Of a stretch of DNA of 22,072 nt, positions 15,301 to 22,072 are shown one piece after another. How positions within the stretch are numbered: the first letter of the stretch is position 1; the number at the start of each line of letters is the position of its first letter. Made by a program: the position numbers and the translations under genes. The notes below the pieces were generated by a model. It was not told where the DNA came from. It did no database searches and saw only the letters and a list, made by a program, of their open reading frames with translations. This DNA comes from Flavobacteriales bacterium UBA3364 (lineage in GTDB: Bacteria; Bacteroidota; Bacteroidia; Flavobacteriales_F; PHOS-HE28): the NCBI GenBank assembly GCA_002360495.1, contig DEQO01000152.1:1-22072 (forward strand), in the 5' to 3' direction.

Positions 15301-18227
15301 CGAGCGCGGGGTCCAGTTACCTCTGGAGCCCCGGTGGAGCGACCACACAGAGCATCAATGCGGTCGCTTCTGGATCTTACTCGGTAGCAGTTACGAGCGG
15401 CGTATGTACGGTAGTAAGCCCTGCGGTCTCAGTAACGGCAGGAACCGCACCGGTCCTGAGCAATGTAACGGCATCACCCTCGGTCCTGTGCGAAGAAGGT
15501 AACAGCCAGTTGAACGTTACCGCGAACATGACCTATTGCAGCAGTACGCACAGCAGCGGCTGCGGTAGTGGCAATTCCATCACAGCAGTGGTGTTCGAGG
15601 ACCTGAGCAACACCTCCACCTGCTCCGGAGGCGCCTATGGCGACTTTACGGCCATGTCCGCGAACCTGCTCGCCGGCAACATATACTCGGCAGCCATCAC
15701 GATGGGCAGTGACGCGACACAATTCGCGGCGATCTGGATCGATTGGAACGCCGACGGGGACTTCTTCGAGGCAAACGAATTCATCGGTTCTTCGGCGAAC
15801 GTTGGTGCCAATGGTACGGCGAACTTCTCCATCGAGGTCCCCTTGGATGCCGCCAACGGTTTGGTGCGCATGCGGGTGATCGGGGGCAACAACGCCGCAA
15901 TTCTCATCAGCCAGTCCTGCGGTGCCTCCAGCAGCGCTGCGGGCGAGACCGAGGATTACTCCGTGAACATCTCGGGCGGAACGGGTGCTGGCATGACGTA
16001 TCTCTGGGCTCCGGGCGCTTCGTTGGATGACGCGACCAGCGCAACTCCCGTGGCCGTGGACCTCAACGCATTGCCGATCACCTTTACGGTAACGGTTGCG
16101 TCTTCCATCGGCTGTACCAGCCAGAGTACGGTAACGGTGACCGGGCAGGATGCCCCTGATGCCGGTACCGACGGCAGCCTGACCATCTGCGAAGGCAGCA
16201 CGGTGACCGCTTCCCAGCTCTTCGATGAACTGGGTGGAACACCTGACGGTGGTGGTGCCTGGAGCCCGGCCTTGGCCGGCGGCGGTACCTACACCTACAC
16301 GGTGCTGGCAATTGCTCCTTGCACAGAGGACGCCACGGCTACGGTGACGGTCACCGAGCAGGACGCGCCGAACGCCGGTGGCAACGGACCAAACCAGACC
16401 GTTTGCATCAACGCCAGCGCCTTCGACCTGTTCAGCCTGTTGACCGGAAGCCCGGATACGGACGGAACCTGGAGTGGACCGAGCCCCGTCCTGACGGGTG
16501 GCAATTTGGGCACCTTCACACCCGGCACCAACCTGGCCGGCACCTATACCTACACGGTGAACGCCACTGCCCCCTGCACAGGCTTCGTAACCGCCAGTGT
16601 GACCGTCGCATACAACAACACGGACACCGACAACGACGGCATCATCAACTGCCTGGACAACTGTCCGAACGTGGTCGGCGTGATCGGTTCCAATTGTGAT
16701 GCACAATCCGGACCAGGCTTCGTACTTGGCCAGTTGAACAATGCCTGCCAGTGCGTCCAGATCGCCTGCACGGAGACCGTAGTGCTGGAACTGCGCACAG
16801 ACGCGAAGAGCGATGAGGCGGGCTGGGAGATCCTGGACCAGAACACCAACTTGGTGATCTGCAGCGGTGGGGCTCCAGCTGATCCGTTCCCGAGCGGGAT
16901 CACATCACCCATCACGCCGGAGTGCTGCCTGCCTGTGGGTTGCTATCGCCTGCGTGTGCTGGATAGCGGTGGCGACGGCTTCGTATCCGGTGGTATCACC
17001 GGTGGCTACCAACTGCGTGAGCAGGGCATCAATGGCCGCAGGATCATCGACAACTTCGGCAACTTCAGTAGCGGCAGCAGCAGTGGCATCGGCAGTACGT
17101 TTGAGAATGGTGCTTTCTGTGTACCTGTGGGTAACGACCGCCCGATCTTCAGCAGCTGCGATAAGCTGGATTGGGTGAACAACCAGTTCCTCGTAGCCAC
17201 GGAGAACATGGACGTGACCGCCCAATATTCCGCCACTCCGGCCACCAGCGGTTACGAATTCTGGTTCTTCGACCCGAATGGTGGTTACAGCTTCCGCAGG
17301 TTCCGCAACCATGCTACCTCCGATGGCTTCGGCAATGGTGCGACACGTGCCTGCCATATGAAACTGAATAGCTGGTCGAATTCGATCCTCACCCCTCACC
17401 TGCCTGCCAACGTTCTGCTGAACGTGCGCATCCGTGGACGCGTGAACGGGAACAACGAACCGTTCGGTCCGGCCTGCCTCTTCAAGATCGATGCTGCACG
17501 TGCGGCCTGCCCGATCGTGAAGCTTCAGGACAACCCCTTGAACATCCCCGACTTCAGCTGCGGCGTGGTCAAAGTGTTCGGTGGTGCCAACAGTTCTGCC
17601 AACAGGATCACCGCGAATCCTCCACAATTCTCCCCGGCGGCCCCTGCTGGCCAGATACGCTACCAGTTCCGCTTCCGTATCCCTGGTGAGAACGTCTGCA
17701 TCGTGCGCCCGGCGCAGTCAAGTCCGACCCTACATTTGAACTGGAGCGGTCCCGGACAGCTGGAATGCAGCAAATCCTATGATGTGGACGTTCGCGTTAG
17801 CAAGGACGGTGGTGCCACGTGGTGCGTGGCCGATGGCGAACCGACCTGCGGTATGAACGTGACCCCTTGGGGCAAGGTATGCGCTGTGACCATCAGCACC
17901 AGTACCTACTGCCCAGGCAATGGCCTCGTCGGTGGTAACAACAACCTGGCACTTGAAGGCGACGCCGAACTGACCATGTACCCGAACCCGAACCATGGCG
18001 AACAGGTCTTCATCAACCTGAGCGCAGTGGAGCGCGATGTGAACACGATCAGCGTGGACATCTACGACCTGACCGGCAAGCGTGTGATCGCGAAAACGGT
18101 GGCCGTATCCGATGGCGTGGTGAACAGCGCCTTGGAACTGAACGGTGACCTGAACAGCGGTGTCTATGTGGTGAACATCACCGCTGGTACGAAGACCTAC
18201 ACCCAGCGTCTGGTGATCCAGAAGTAA
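12303..18227 (+). CDS. Giant multidomain T9SS-exported surface protein (PKD/Ig-like, Gly-rich, GEVED)
   Basis: 1974 residues from the ATG at 12303; this start places a signal peptide near residues 15-33 (SLVFCMLLLSGLAKGQ), whereas the upstream TTG at 12243 adds a polar leader. Order of parts: an N-terminal beta domain (34-255) with a VSPNGFITFGS pattern; five PKD/Ig-like repeats of about 85 residues (265-693) with AGPDQTIC-type openings and TGTYTLTWT ends; a glycine-rich domain (700-905) beginning FNADGNFVVPAGVTQITVQA; two Ig-like units with SSYLWSPGGAT (910-1047); a GEVED domain (about 1075-1224; IWIDWNADGDF, GETEDYSV); further Ig-like units (1228-1436); an acidic DTDNDGIINCLDNCPN thrombospondin-3-like linker (1441-1456); a GDG domain (about 1488-1608); an unassigned Cys-containing region (1610-1872); and a T9SS type A sorting tail (YPNPNHGE, about 1888-1974). 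Likely a cell-surface adhesin or matrix protein; no enzyme motif was seen. Confidence 0.92.
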   Translation: MKPKTPQQLRRSTRYLDRSLVFCMLLLSGLAKGQTVSQYSFGSAIGTWSGITGGTQLDATTFDDEVYAAQTIPAFPFAGTYYTTMYVSPNGFITFGSAAAATNYTPISSNATYAGAISAFGLDVTDAGSGTREIRWQTVGNEIVVQWLRARRINQSESINFQIRLNTTTGAISIVYNNSAPSSSTAAYPQVGLRGVNNTMSPNVNNRAVDQTGPTTGWSWSVSRAGTANNDVCRYNNTNTATVSRSPANGLTYTWTPPCLPPTTSAAGPDQTICAAGTATLAANTPSLGTGAWTIAGPNTSTAQLSSSTNPTAVFTPTTTGTYTLTWTISNGVCTASADQVVITVNTAAPAANAGPDNTLCITGGALAANAASPGTGAWTVVSGPSLLTSQFSSTSSATATFTGVSTGVYTLRWTITRSGCTTTQDDVVITVDPSPTAANAGVDQAFCFPATATMAAVVPSVGTGSWTAISSGGLGQLSSTTANNAVFTPATSGTYTLTWTTSNGPPCANSTDQVVIAMNNPVAADAGVDKTACQTPGSVTMTANTITGGSGLWTKTSGGSATITNNTLAGTTVTGLTAAGSPYVFRWTATVPGCGTTFDEVGVVVDAVPVANAGTDQNLCLSAISTNLAAVGPSPGSGSWTAISSGGLGQISPLNSNTATFTPATTGTYTLTWTASNGVCANTTDNVTITVLPFASTPISQTFNADGNFVVPAGVTQITVQAWGGGAAGGGSTNAPAFTSYGGAGGGGGAYVSKTLTVTPGSTLSVQVADPVVGSLGANGNPGNPSTITGFESLVFAAGGSGGTANTAGGTPAFGAGGTTAASQGDTETPGGNGTNGGSNGGAGGAGANPSGGAGGGTVSGAGTTANGNNGTAPGGGGSGSRTSQSGGARTGGTGAAGRVIISYTPAPGVTASPATICQGGSTTLTASGGSSYLWSPGGATSSSIVVSPGSTATYSVTITNTCPALVTQQVTVDTPPVASITPGGPTSFCAPGSVTLNSSAGSSYLWSPGGATTQSINAVASGSYSVAVTSGVCTVVSPAVSVTAGTAPVLSNVTASPSVLCEEGNSQLNVTANMTYCSSTHSSGCGSGNSITAVVFEDLSNTSTCSGGAYGDFTAMSANLLAGNIYSAAITMGSDATQFAAIWIDWNADGDFFEANEFIGSSANVGANGTANFSIEVPLDAANGLVRMRVIGGNNAAILISQSCGASSSAAGETEDYSVNISGGTGAGMTYLWAPGASLDDATSATPVAVDLNALPITFTVTVASSIGCTSQSTVTVTGQDAPDAGTDGSLTICEGSTVTASQLFDELGGTPDGGGAWSPALAGGGTYTYTVLAIAPCTEDATATVTVTEQDAPNAGGNGPNQTVCINASAFDLFSLLTGSPDTDGTWSGPSPVLTGGNLGTFTPGTNLAGTYTYTVNATAPCTGFVTASVTVAYNNTDTDNDGIINCLDNCPNVVGVIGSNCDAQSGPGFVLGQLNNACQCVQIACTETVVLELRTDAKSDEAGWEILDQNTNLVICSGGAPADPFPSGITSPITPECCLPVGCYRLRVLDSGGDGFVSGGITGGYQLREQGINGRRIIDNFGNFSSGSSSGIGSTFENGAFCVPVGNDRPIFSSCDKLDWVNNQFLVATENMDVTAQYSATPATSGYEFWFFDPNGGYSFRRFRNHATSDGFGNGATRACHMKLNSWSNSILTPHLPANVLLNVRIRGRVNGNNEPFGPACLFKIDAARAACPIVKLQDNPLNIPDFSCGVVKVFGGANSSANRITANPPQFSPAAPAGQIRYQFRFRIPGENVCIVRPAQSSPTLHLNWSGPGQLECSKSYDVDVRVSKDGGATWCVADGEPTCGMNVTPWGKVCAVTISTSTYCPGNGLVGGNNNLALEGDAELTMYPNPNHGEQVFINLSAVERDVNTISVDIYDLTGKRVIAKTVAVSDGVVNSALELNGDLNSGVYVVNITAGTKTYTQRLVIQK
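13095..14381 (+). repeat. Five tandem coding repeats (PKD/Ig-like units)
   Basis: Within the giant gene, five units of about 255 bp encode residues about 265-347, 350-433, 436-519, 523-607 and 609-693. Each runs from an AG(P/V/T)D segment to a DxVxITV segment. Units 3 and 5 are the closest pair: both encode SWTAISSGGLGQ, then TFTPAT(T/S)GTYTLTW or a close variant. Unit 4 is the most divergent. The DNA is similar but not identical between units, with many synonymous differences, implying old duplication under selection. Confidence 0.85.
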
Positions 18228-18242
18228 GCGGGACAACGAAGA

Positions 18243-18282
18243 GCGGAAGCCCCGTTCGCCGCATGGCGAGCGGGGCTTCCGC
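18243..18282. terminator. Strong bidirectional terminator between convergent genes
   Basis: An 18-bp stem (18243-18260 with 18265-18282), broken only by one G-T wobble position, closes on the 4-nt loop GCAT. It starts 15 nt after the stop of the giant gene and ends 2 nt before the stop of the convergent NamZ-like gene. The core AAGCCCCG/CGGGGCTT is the same as in the dnaK terminator. Confidence 0.85.
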
Positions 18283-18284
18283 GT

Positions 18285-19514
18285 TCATGGAGCGAAGTCC
18301 GGGTAGAGGAGGTACTTGGCACGCAGGGCCCGGAATGCTTCCAGACCCGGCTTCCACGAATTGCGGATAGCGTCCTCCTCCGCGCCTGATACGATCTGTT
18401 CGCGCAACGTCGTTCCTCCGGCGAGCTTGTCGAAGAACGATGAGAAGAACGCCGCGGTATCCGGAGCGCTGTGGTACATCCCGATCAACCATTGCAAATT
18501 GATCCTCTTCTCCATCCTGGATTGGAAAGCACCGTAGTCCCGAAGGTCCAGGCCTGAACATTCCTTGCCCAAATACGGAGGGTTCTTCGCTCCGGGCATG
18601 GCTTGCGGTGTGAACCGATAGCGCCCGATGGGGCAGCCCGGATAACCGATGCACTGGAACGGTTTCTCGGTACCGCGACCCACGCTCACGATCGTACCTT
18701 CAAAGAGCCCAAGCGACGGATAGAGCCAGATGGAAGAGCCGTTCGGGAGGTTCGGTGAGGGTCGTATTGGAGGAACGAACTTCATATCGTGGGTGTATCC
18801 GCTGCACGGGATCACACGCATGTCGCATTGCTTGCCTCCCTTCAACCACCCTTCACCATTGATCATGCCAGCATACTCTCCGATGGTCATGCCGTGGACC
18901 AATGGGACAGGATGCATTCCAACGAACGACTTGAAGGCCGGGTCGAGCACGGGTCCATCCACATAGAACCCGTTCGGGTTCGGCCGATCCAGCACAACGA
19001 CCTTCTTCTTGTGCTCCACGGCCGCCTCCATGATGTAGTGAAGGGTGCTGATGTAGGTGTAGAAGCGCACACCCACGTCCTGGATGTCGAACAGGAACAG
19101 GTCAACATCCGCCAACTGCCCTGCCGTCGGCTTTTTGTTGTCGCCATAGAGCGATACCAAGGGCAACTTGGTCAGGCTATCCACGCCGTTGTGCACATGC
19201 TCACCGGCATCGGCATCGCCACGGAACCCATGCTCCGGGGCAAAGACCTTGGTGATGTTCACCTTCAATGCAAGCAGGGTATCCACCAAATGCCGCTGAC
19301 CGACCCTGCCGGTCTGGTTGGTGACCACCGCAACCCGTTGGCCGGACAATGAAGGGACGTACTCAGCGGTGCGTTCAGCACCCGTCAACAATGCTTGCGC
19401 TGAAGCGACCGGCGCACTGTCCAACACTTGTGCCTTCTGCGTACGCCCGCAGGCAGGAAGCAGGAGGAAGGCCATCAAGGCCGCTCCTATCTTCGCCGCG
19501 GGCCAACGGTCCAT
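18285..19514 (-). CDS. namZ: Exo-beta-N-acetylmuramidase NamZ-type lipoprotein (DUF1343, GH171)
   Basis: 409 residues from the ATG at 19514, which yields a lipoprotein signal peptide (MDRWPAAKIGAALMAFLLLPAC, lipid cysteine C22). Upstream methionines in the frame would bury this signal. DUF1343 proteins include NamZ of Bacillus subtilis, which releases MurNAc from the non-reducing end of peptidoglycan fragments. Conserved family blocks are present: VAVVTNQTGR (61-70), KVFAPEHGFRGDADAGE (89-105), LFDIQDVGVRFYTYISTL (141-158), VVVLDRPNPNG (172-182), HGMTIGEYAGMINGE (207-221), the RPSPNLPN block (251-258), and LFEGTIVSVGRGTEKPFQ (270-287). It is predicted to be membrane-anchored in the periplasm and to act in cell-wall recycling. 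It is convergent with the giant surface-protein gene and divergent from the Lol-type permease, with 7 bp between start codons. Activity is inferred from the family. Confidence 0.92.
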   Translation of the reverse strand: MDRWPAAKIGAALMAFLLLPACGRTQKAQVLDSAPVASAQALLTGAERTAEYVPSLSGQRVAVVTNQTGRVGQRHLVDTLLALKVNITKVFAPEHGFRGDADAGEHVHNGVDSLTKLPLVSLYGDNKKPTAGQLADVDLFLFDIQDVGVRFYTYISTLHYIMEAAVEHKKKVVVLDRPNPNGFYVDGPVLDPAFKSFVGMHPVPLVHGMTIGEYAGMINGEGWLKGGKQCDMRVIPCSGYTHDMKFVPPIRPSPNLPNGSSIWLYPSLGLFEGTIVSVGRGTEKPFQCIGYPGCPIGRYRFTPQAMPGAKNPPYLGKECSGLDLRDYGAFQSRMEKRINLQWLIGMYHSAPDTAAFFSSFFDKLAGGTTLREQIVSGAEEDAIRNSWKPGLEAFRALRAKYLLYPDFAP

Positions 19515-19521
19515 CCCACCC

Positions 19522-21063
19522 GTGAGCGTAGCGCATTTCATCGCCCGTCGCATCCTTCGGTCCGATGATAAGGACCGCACCGACCGGTTGTCACGGCCCA
19601 TTGTCGGCATTGCAGTATTGGGGGTCGTCATCGGCATGGCGGTAATGATCGTCACGGTGGGTATCACCACAGGGTTCCAACGGGAAGTACGGACGAAGGT
19701 AACCGGCGCTGGTGGGCACTTGCAGATCACATCGTTGGCACAGACCGATCCGAAGGAAACGCCACGCATTGCGATCGACCAGCCGTTCTATCCTTCATTG
19801 GATACCGTCCCCGGGGTCGCGCATATCCAAGTCTATGCCACACGGCCGGGCATCATTGAAACCGGAGAGGAGATCGAAGGTGTCGTGCTGAAAGGCGTTG
19901 GGAAGGACCACGACTGGAGCTTCCTGGCCAGGCACCTGGTCGCAGGCGAAGTTCCCGCGATCGGTGATACGACCCGGCCGATCGACCTCCTCATCTCCAA
20001 TTACCTCGGTGAGCGCTTGCGCATCGGGGTGGATGATACGATCACGGTCTACCTGATAAAGGAGCATGATGACATTCGTCCACGGAAGTACCGGGTCAGC
20101 GGGCTTTACGAGACCGGGCTGGAGCAGCTGGACCACCAGCTGGTATTCCTGGACATCCAGCATCTGCAACGTTTTGCACAATGGGGATTGAAGGCCGAAC
20201 TGATGGTCTACGACACGGTATCGTCCGAAGGTATCGGCCTCGAAGCGCTGGCCTATGGCGGTGATCGCATCTATTCTTACGAATGGCCAGGCACCGACCT
20301 CCACGGGAAAGGCCCACATTGGATCCGTGCTGCGGGGGATACGACCATTACCATGGTCCTAAGTGATGCCGACGGCACAATCCCCGACACGGCTTGGGTG
20401 CATATCAAGCAAGGAGAGATCCGGGCCGACTGGGCATGGGCAACTCGGGACCATGTGACCATCGAACGGGGTGGTTCAGGCGGCAGCCACACGAAATACT
20501 GCGGCGGCTTCGAGGTGGAACTGGACGACTTCGACGACCTGATGGCCATGGACGACCTGATCTACCGTGAGCATCTCGATGTAGGCCTACGCTCGTTGAG
20601 CGTGCGCGACCGTTTCCCGGAGATCTTCGCTTGGCTTGAACTGTTGGACACGAACGTGATCGTGATCATCGTCCTGATGATCATCGTGGCGATCATCAAC
20701 ATGACCTCTGCATTGCTCATCATCATCCTGGAGCGCACGCCCATGATCGGGGTCATGAAATCGATCGGCGCAACGAACGGCGTCATACGCCGGATCTTCT
20801 TGATCGATGCAGCCTACATCCTGGGTGTCGGGATCATCCTGGGCGATCTCCTGGGCATTGGCCTTTGTTTGTTGCAGCAGCAGTTCGACCTTGTGCGGCT
20901 GCCTATCCAGAGCTACTATGTCGATGCGGTCCCCGTCGCCCTGGACCCAGCTCCCATCCTGCTGCTGAACATCGGGACGCTCGTGGTGTGCGTGCTGGCA
21001 TTGGTGTTGCCAAGTCTGCTCGTTGCGCGCATCGCGCCGGCCAAGGCGATCAAGTTCGATTGA
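19522..21063 (+). CDS. ABC transporter permease, LolC/LolE (FtsX) type
   Basis: 513 residues from a GTG at 19522; the protein then opens VSVAHFIARRILRSDD, as LolC/E proteins do. The longer open frame to 19318 overlaps the signal-peptide region of the opposing gene and is not protein-like. Topology is that of the MacB/FtsX permease superfamily: TM1 at about 27-50, a large periplasmic domain of about 320 residues, then TM2 (379-403), TM3 (about 422-447) and TM4 (about 475-500). The segment ERTPMIGVMKSIGATNGVIRRIF (404-426) is the conserved coupling-helix region that contacts the ATPase. LolCDE extracts lipoproteins from the inner membrane for delivery to LolA. No ATPase (lolD) is adjacent; in Bacteroidota a single permease often acts as a homodimer with an unlinked ATPase. 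The precise substrate is inferred. Confidence 0.9.
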   Translation: MSVAHFIARRILRSDDKDRTDRLSRPIVGIAVLGVVIGMAVMIVTVGITTGFQREVRTKVTGAGGHLQITSLAQTDPKETPRIAIDQPFYPSLDTVPGVAHIQVYATRPGIIETGEEIEGVVLKGVGKDHDWSFLARHLVAGEVPAIGDTTRPIDLLISNYLGERLRIGVDDTITVYLIKEHDDIRPRKYRVSGLYETGLEQLDHQLVFLDIQHLQRFAQWGLKAELMVYDTVSSEGIGLEALAYGGDRIYSYEWPGTDLHGKGPHWIRAAGDTTITMVLSDADGTIPDTAWVHIKQGEIRADWAWATRDHVTIERGGSGGSHTKYCGGFEVELDDFDDLMAMDDLIYREHLDVGLRSLSVRDRFPEIFAWLELLDTNVIVIIVLMIIVAIINMTSALLIIILERTPMIGVMKSIGATNGVIRRIFLIDAAYILGVGIILGDLLGIGLCLLQQQFDLVRLPIQSYYVDAVPVALDPAPILLLNIGTLVVCVLALVLPSLLVARIAPAKAIKFD

Positions 21064-21069
21064 TCATCC

Positions 21070-21118
21070 GTGAGGGCCCTCGCCCCTCACTGCATCCCGA
21101 TGGTCCAAACCCATCGGG
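21070..21118 (+). terminator. Two successive hairpins after the permease gene
   Basis: GTGAGGG (21070-21076) pairs with CCCTCAC (21084-21090), and CCCGATGG (21096-21103) pairs with CCATCGGG (21111-21118); both stems are perfect with 7-nt loops. They begin 6 nt after the permease stop. No long T-run follows, but the tandem arrangement between a stop codon and a promoter box suggests a transcript 3' end. Confidence 0.5.
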
Positions 21119-21119
21119 T

Positions 21120-21127
21120 TACATTTG
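21120..21127 (+). promoter_or_regulatory. -7 promoter box for the PLP enzyme gene
   Basis: TACATTTG fits TAnnTTTG exactly and lies 26 nt before the ATG at 21154, implying a leader of about 20 nt. No clear -33 TTG is present because the region is taken by the second hairpin. Confidence 0.45.
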
Positions 21128-21153
21128 CCGCCAGAACAAAGGCCGTGCTGCAT

Positions 21154-22072
21154 ATGAAGATCCACGACAATATCCTGACCACCATCGGCAACACGCCCAT
21201 GGTGCGGTTGAACAAGATCACCAAGGACGTCGCCGCGACCGTCCTCGCCAAGGTGGAGACCTTCAACCCAGGCAACAGCATCAAGGACCGGATGGCCATC
21301 AAAATGGTGGAGGATGCGGAAAAGGCCGGCTTGCTGAAACCTGGTGGTACCATCATCGAAGGCACCAGCGGCAACACCGGCATGGGCCTCGCGATCGCCG
21401 CGATCATCAAAGGATACAAGTGCATCTTCACCACCACGGACAAGCAAAGCCGGGAGAAGGTGGATATCCTGCGTGCGTTCGGCGCGGAAGTGATCGTGTG
21501 CCCGACGAACGTGGATCCCGAGGACCCGCGCTCCTATTACTCGGTCTCTTCGCGCCTGGTGAACGAGACGCCGAACAGTTGGAAGGCCAATCAATACGAC
21601 AACCCCAGCAACGCACAGGCGCATTACGAAAGCACCGGGCCTGAGATCTGGGACCAGACAGGCGGCAAGGTCGATCACCTCGTCGTGGGTGTGGGCACCG
21701 GCGGCACCATCTGCGGCACCGCACGCTACCTGAAGGAAAAGAACCCGAACATCAAGATCTGGGGCATCGACACCTATGGTTCCGTATTCAAGAAGCTGAA
21801 GGAAACGGGCATCTTCGACAAGAACGAGATCTACCCGTACATCACCGAGGGCATCGGTGAGGACTTCGTGCCACAGAACGTGGACATGGAACTGATCGAC
21901 CTCTTCGAGAAAGTGACCGACCGTGATGCCGCCATCTACACGCGGAAGATCGTAAAGGACGAGGCCATCTTCGTGGGCAACAGCGCGGGCGCGGCCATCG
22001 CCGGCCTGCTGCAGATGAAGGACAACTTCAAGAAGGGCGAGGTGGTGGTGGTGATCTTCCACGACCACGGCA
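21154..22072 (+). CDS. Cystathionine beta-synthase / cysteine synthase family PLP enzyme (3' end cut)
   Basis: The ATG at 21154 opens a frame of 306 codons that runs off the right edge. The enzyme belongs to fold-type II PLP enzymes: the Schiff-base lysine is K44 in NPGNSIKDR, the phosphate and substrate loops are EGTSGNTGMG (about 69-78) and GVGTGGTICGTARYLKEK, and a late GNSAGAA block is present. The wording around these motifs (IKDRMAIKMVEDAEKAGLLKP, REKVDILRAFGAEVIVCPT, YITEGIGEDFVP) is closer to cystathionine beta-synthase than to CysK/CysM. It would make cystathionine from homocysteine plus serine, or cysteine from O-acetylserine. Whether a C-terminal CBS regulatory pair follows is outside the window. 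It has its own promoter box after the permease hairpins. Confidence 0.9.
   Translation, partial: MKIHDNILTTIGNTPMVRLNKITKDVAATVLAKVETFNPGNSIKDRMAIKMVEDAEKAGLLKPGGTIIEGTSGNTGMGLAIAAIIKGYKCIFTTTDKQSREKVDILRAFGAEVIVCPTNVDPEDPRSYYSVSSRLVNETPNSWKANQYDNPSNAQAHYESTGPEIWDQTGGKVDHLVVGVGTGGTICGTARYLKEKNPNIKIWGIDTYGSVFKKLKETGIFDKNEIYPYITEGIGEDFVPQNVDMELIDLFEKVTDRDAAIYTRKIVKDEAIFVGNSAGAAIAGLLQMKDNFKKGEVVVVIFHDHG

Noticed and set aside
12600..16650. Possible CRISPR or non-coding tandem repeat array because of recurring motifs
   Set aside because: The recurrences keep the reading frame, vary at synonymous sites and encode PKD/Ig-like domains; they are protein repeats.
15474..16706. 410-codon minus-strand frame inside the giant surface-protein gene
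   Set aside because: Composition is that of an antisense frame of a Gly/Thr/Ser-rich gene; no domain or translation signals.

Overview
The window is a GC-rich chromosomal segment of a Bacteroidota bacterium, most likely an environmental member of Flavobacteriales or a close relative (inference). Two proteins carry type IX secretion (T9SS) C-terminal sorting domains, one of them among Ig/PKD-like repeats, a GEVED domain and an acidic thrombospondin-3-like linker. Several genes have the Bacteroidota -7 promoter box (TAnnTTTG or close variants). There is a DUF4249-like lipoprotein and a DnaK with a GGGTHD phosphate loop. I see no rRNA, tRNA, CRISPR array, insertion sequence or phage gene; it reads as ordinary chromosome with two large surface or secreted proteins.

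Layout, left to right. The 5' part of an FHS-family sugar transporter leaves the left edge on the minus strand (1-509). Next, also minus, is a 903-residue secreted protein (588-3299) whose centre is a lysyl oxidase domain that keeps the copper histidines and both residues that form the LTQ cofactor. A 50-codon ORF of unknown function (3364-3516) sits just upstream of it. priA (3622-6084, plus) converges on an rluA-type pseudouridine synthase (6094-6765), which lies downstream of panB (6800-7618) in a two-gene minus-strand unit. A divergent region with an 18-bp perfect palindrome and a good promoter leads to a surface lipoprotein (7852-8931), closed by an intrinsic terminator. dnaK (9111-11024) stands alone, with a 5'-leader hairpin and a strong terminator.

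A MORN-variant exported protein (11156-11899, minus) and an AT-richer 400-bp intergenic stretch come before a 1974-residue T9SS-exported multidomain protein (12303-18227). A long bidirectional terminator separates that gene from a convergent NamZ-type muramidase lipoprotein (18285-19514). NamZ is divergent, with only 7 bp between start codons, from a LolC/LolE-type ABC permease (19522-21063). A cystathionine beta-synthase/cysteine synthase family gene (21154 to the right edge) follows and is cut by the window end.

Functionally the window mixes housekeeping (replication restart, rRNA/tRNA modification, pantothenate synthesis, protein folding, sulfur amino-acid metabolism) with cell-envelope biology (lipoprotein transport, peptidoglycan recycling, secreted surface proteins). 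The most interesting object is the predicted T9SS-exported, LTQ-competent lysyl oxidase with a dockerin-like calcium-binding pair; oxidative cross-linking of extracellular protein is a plausible but untested role.
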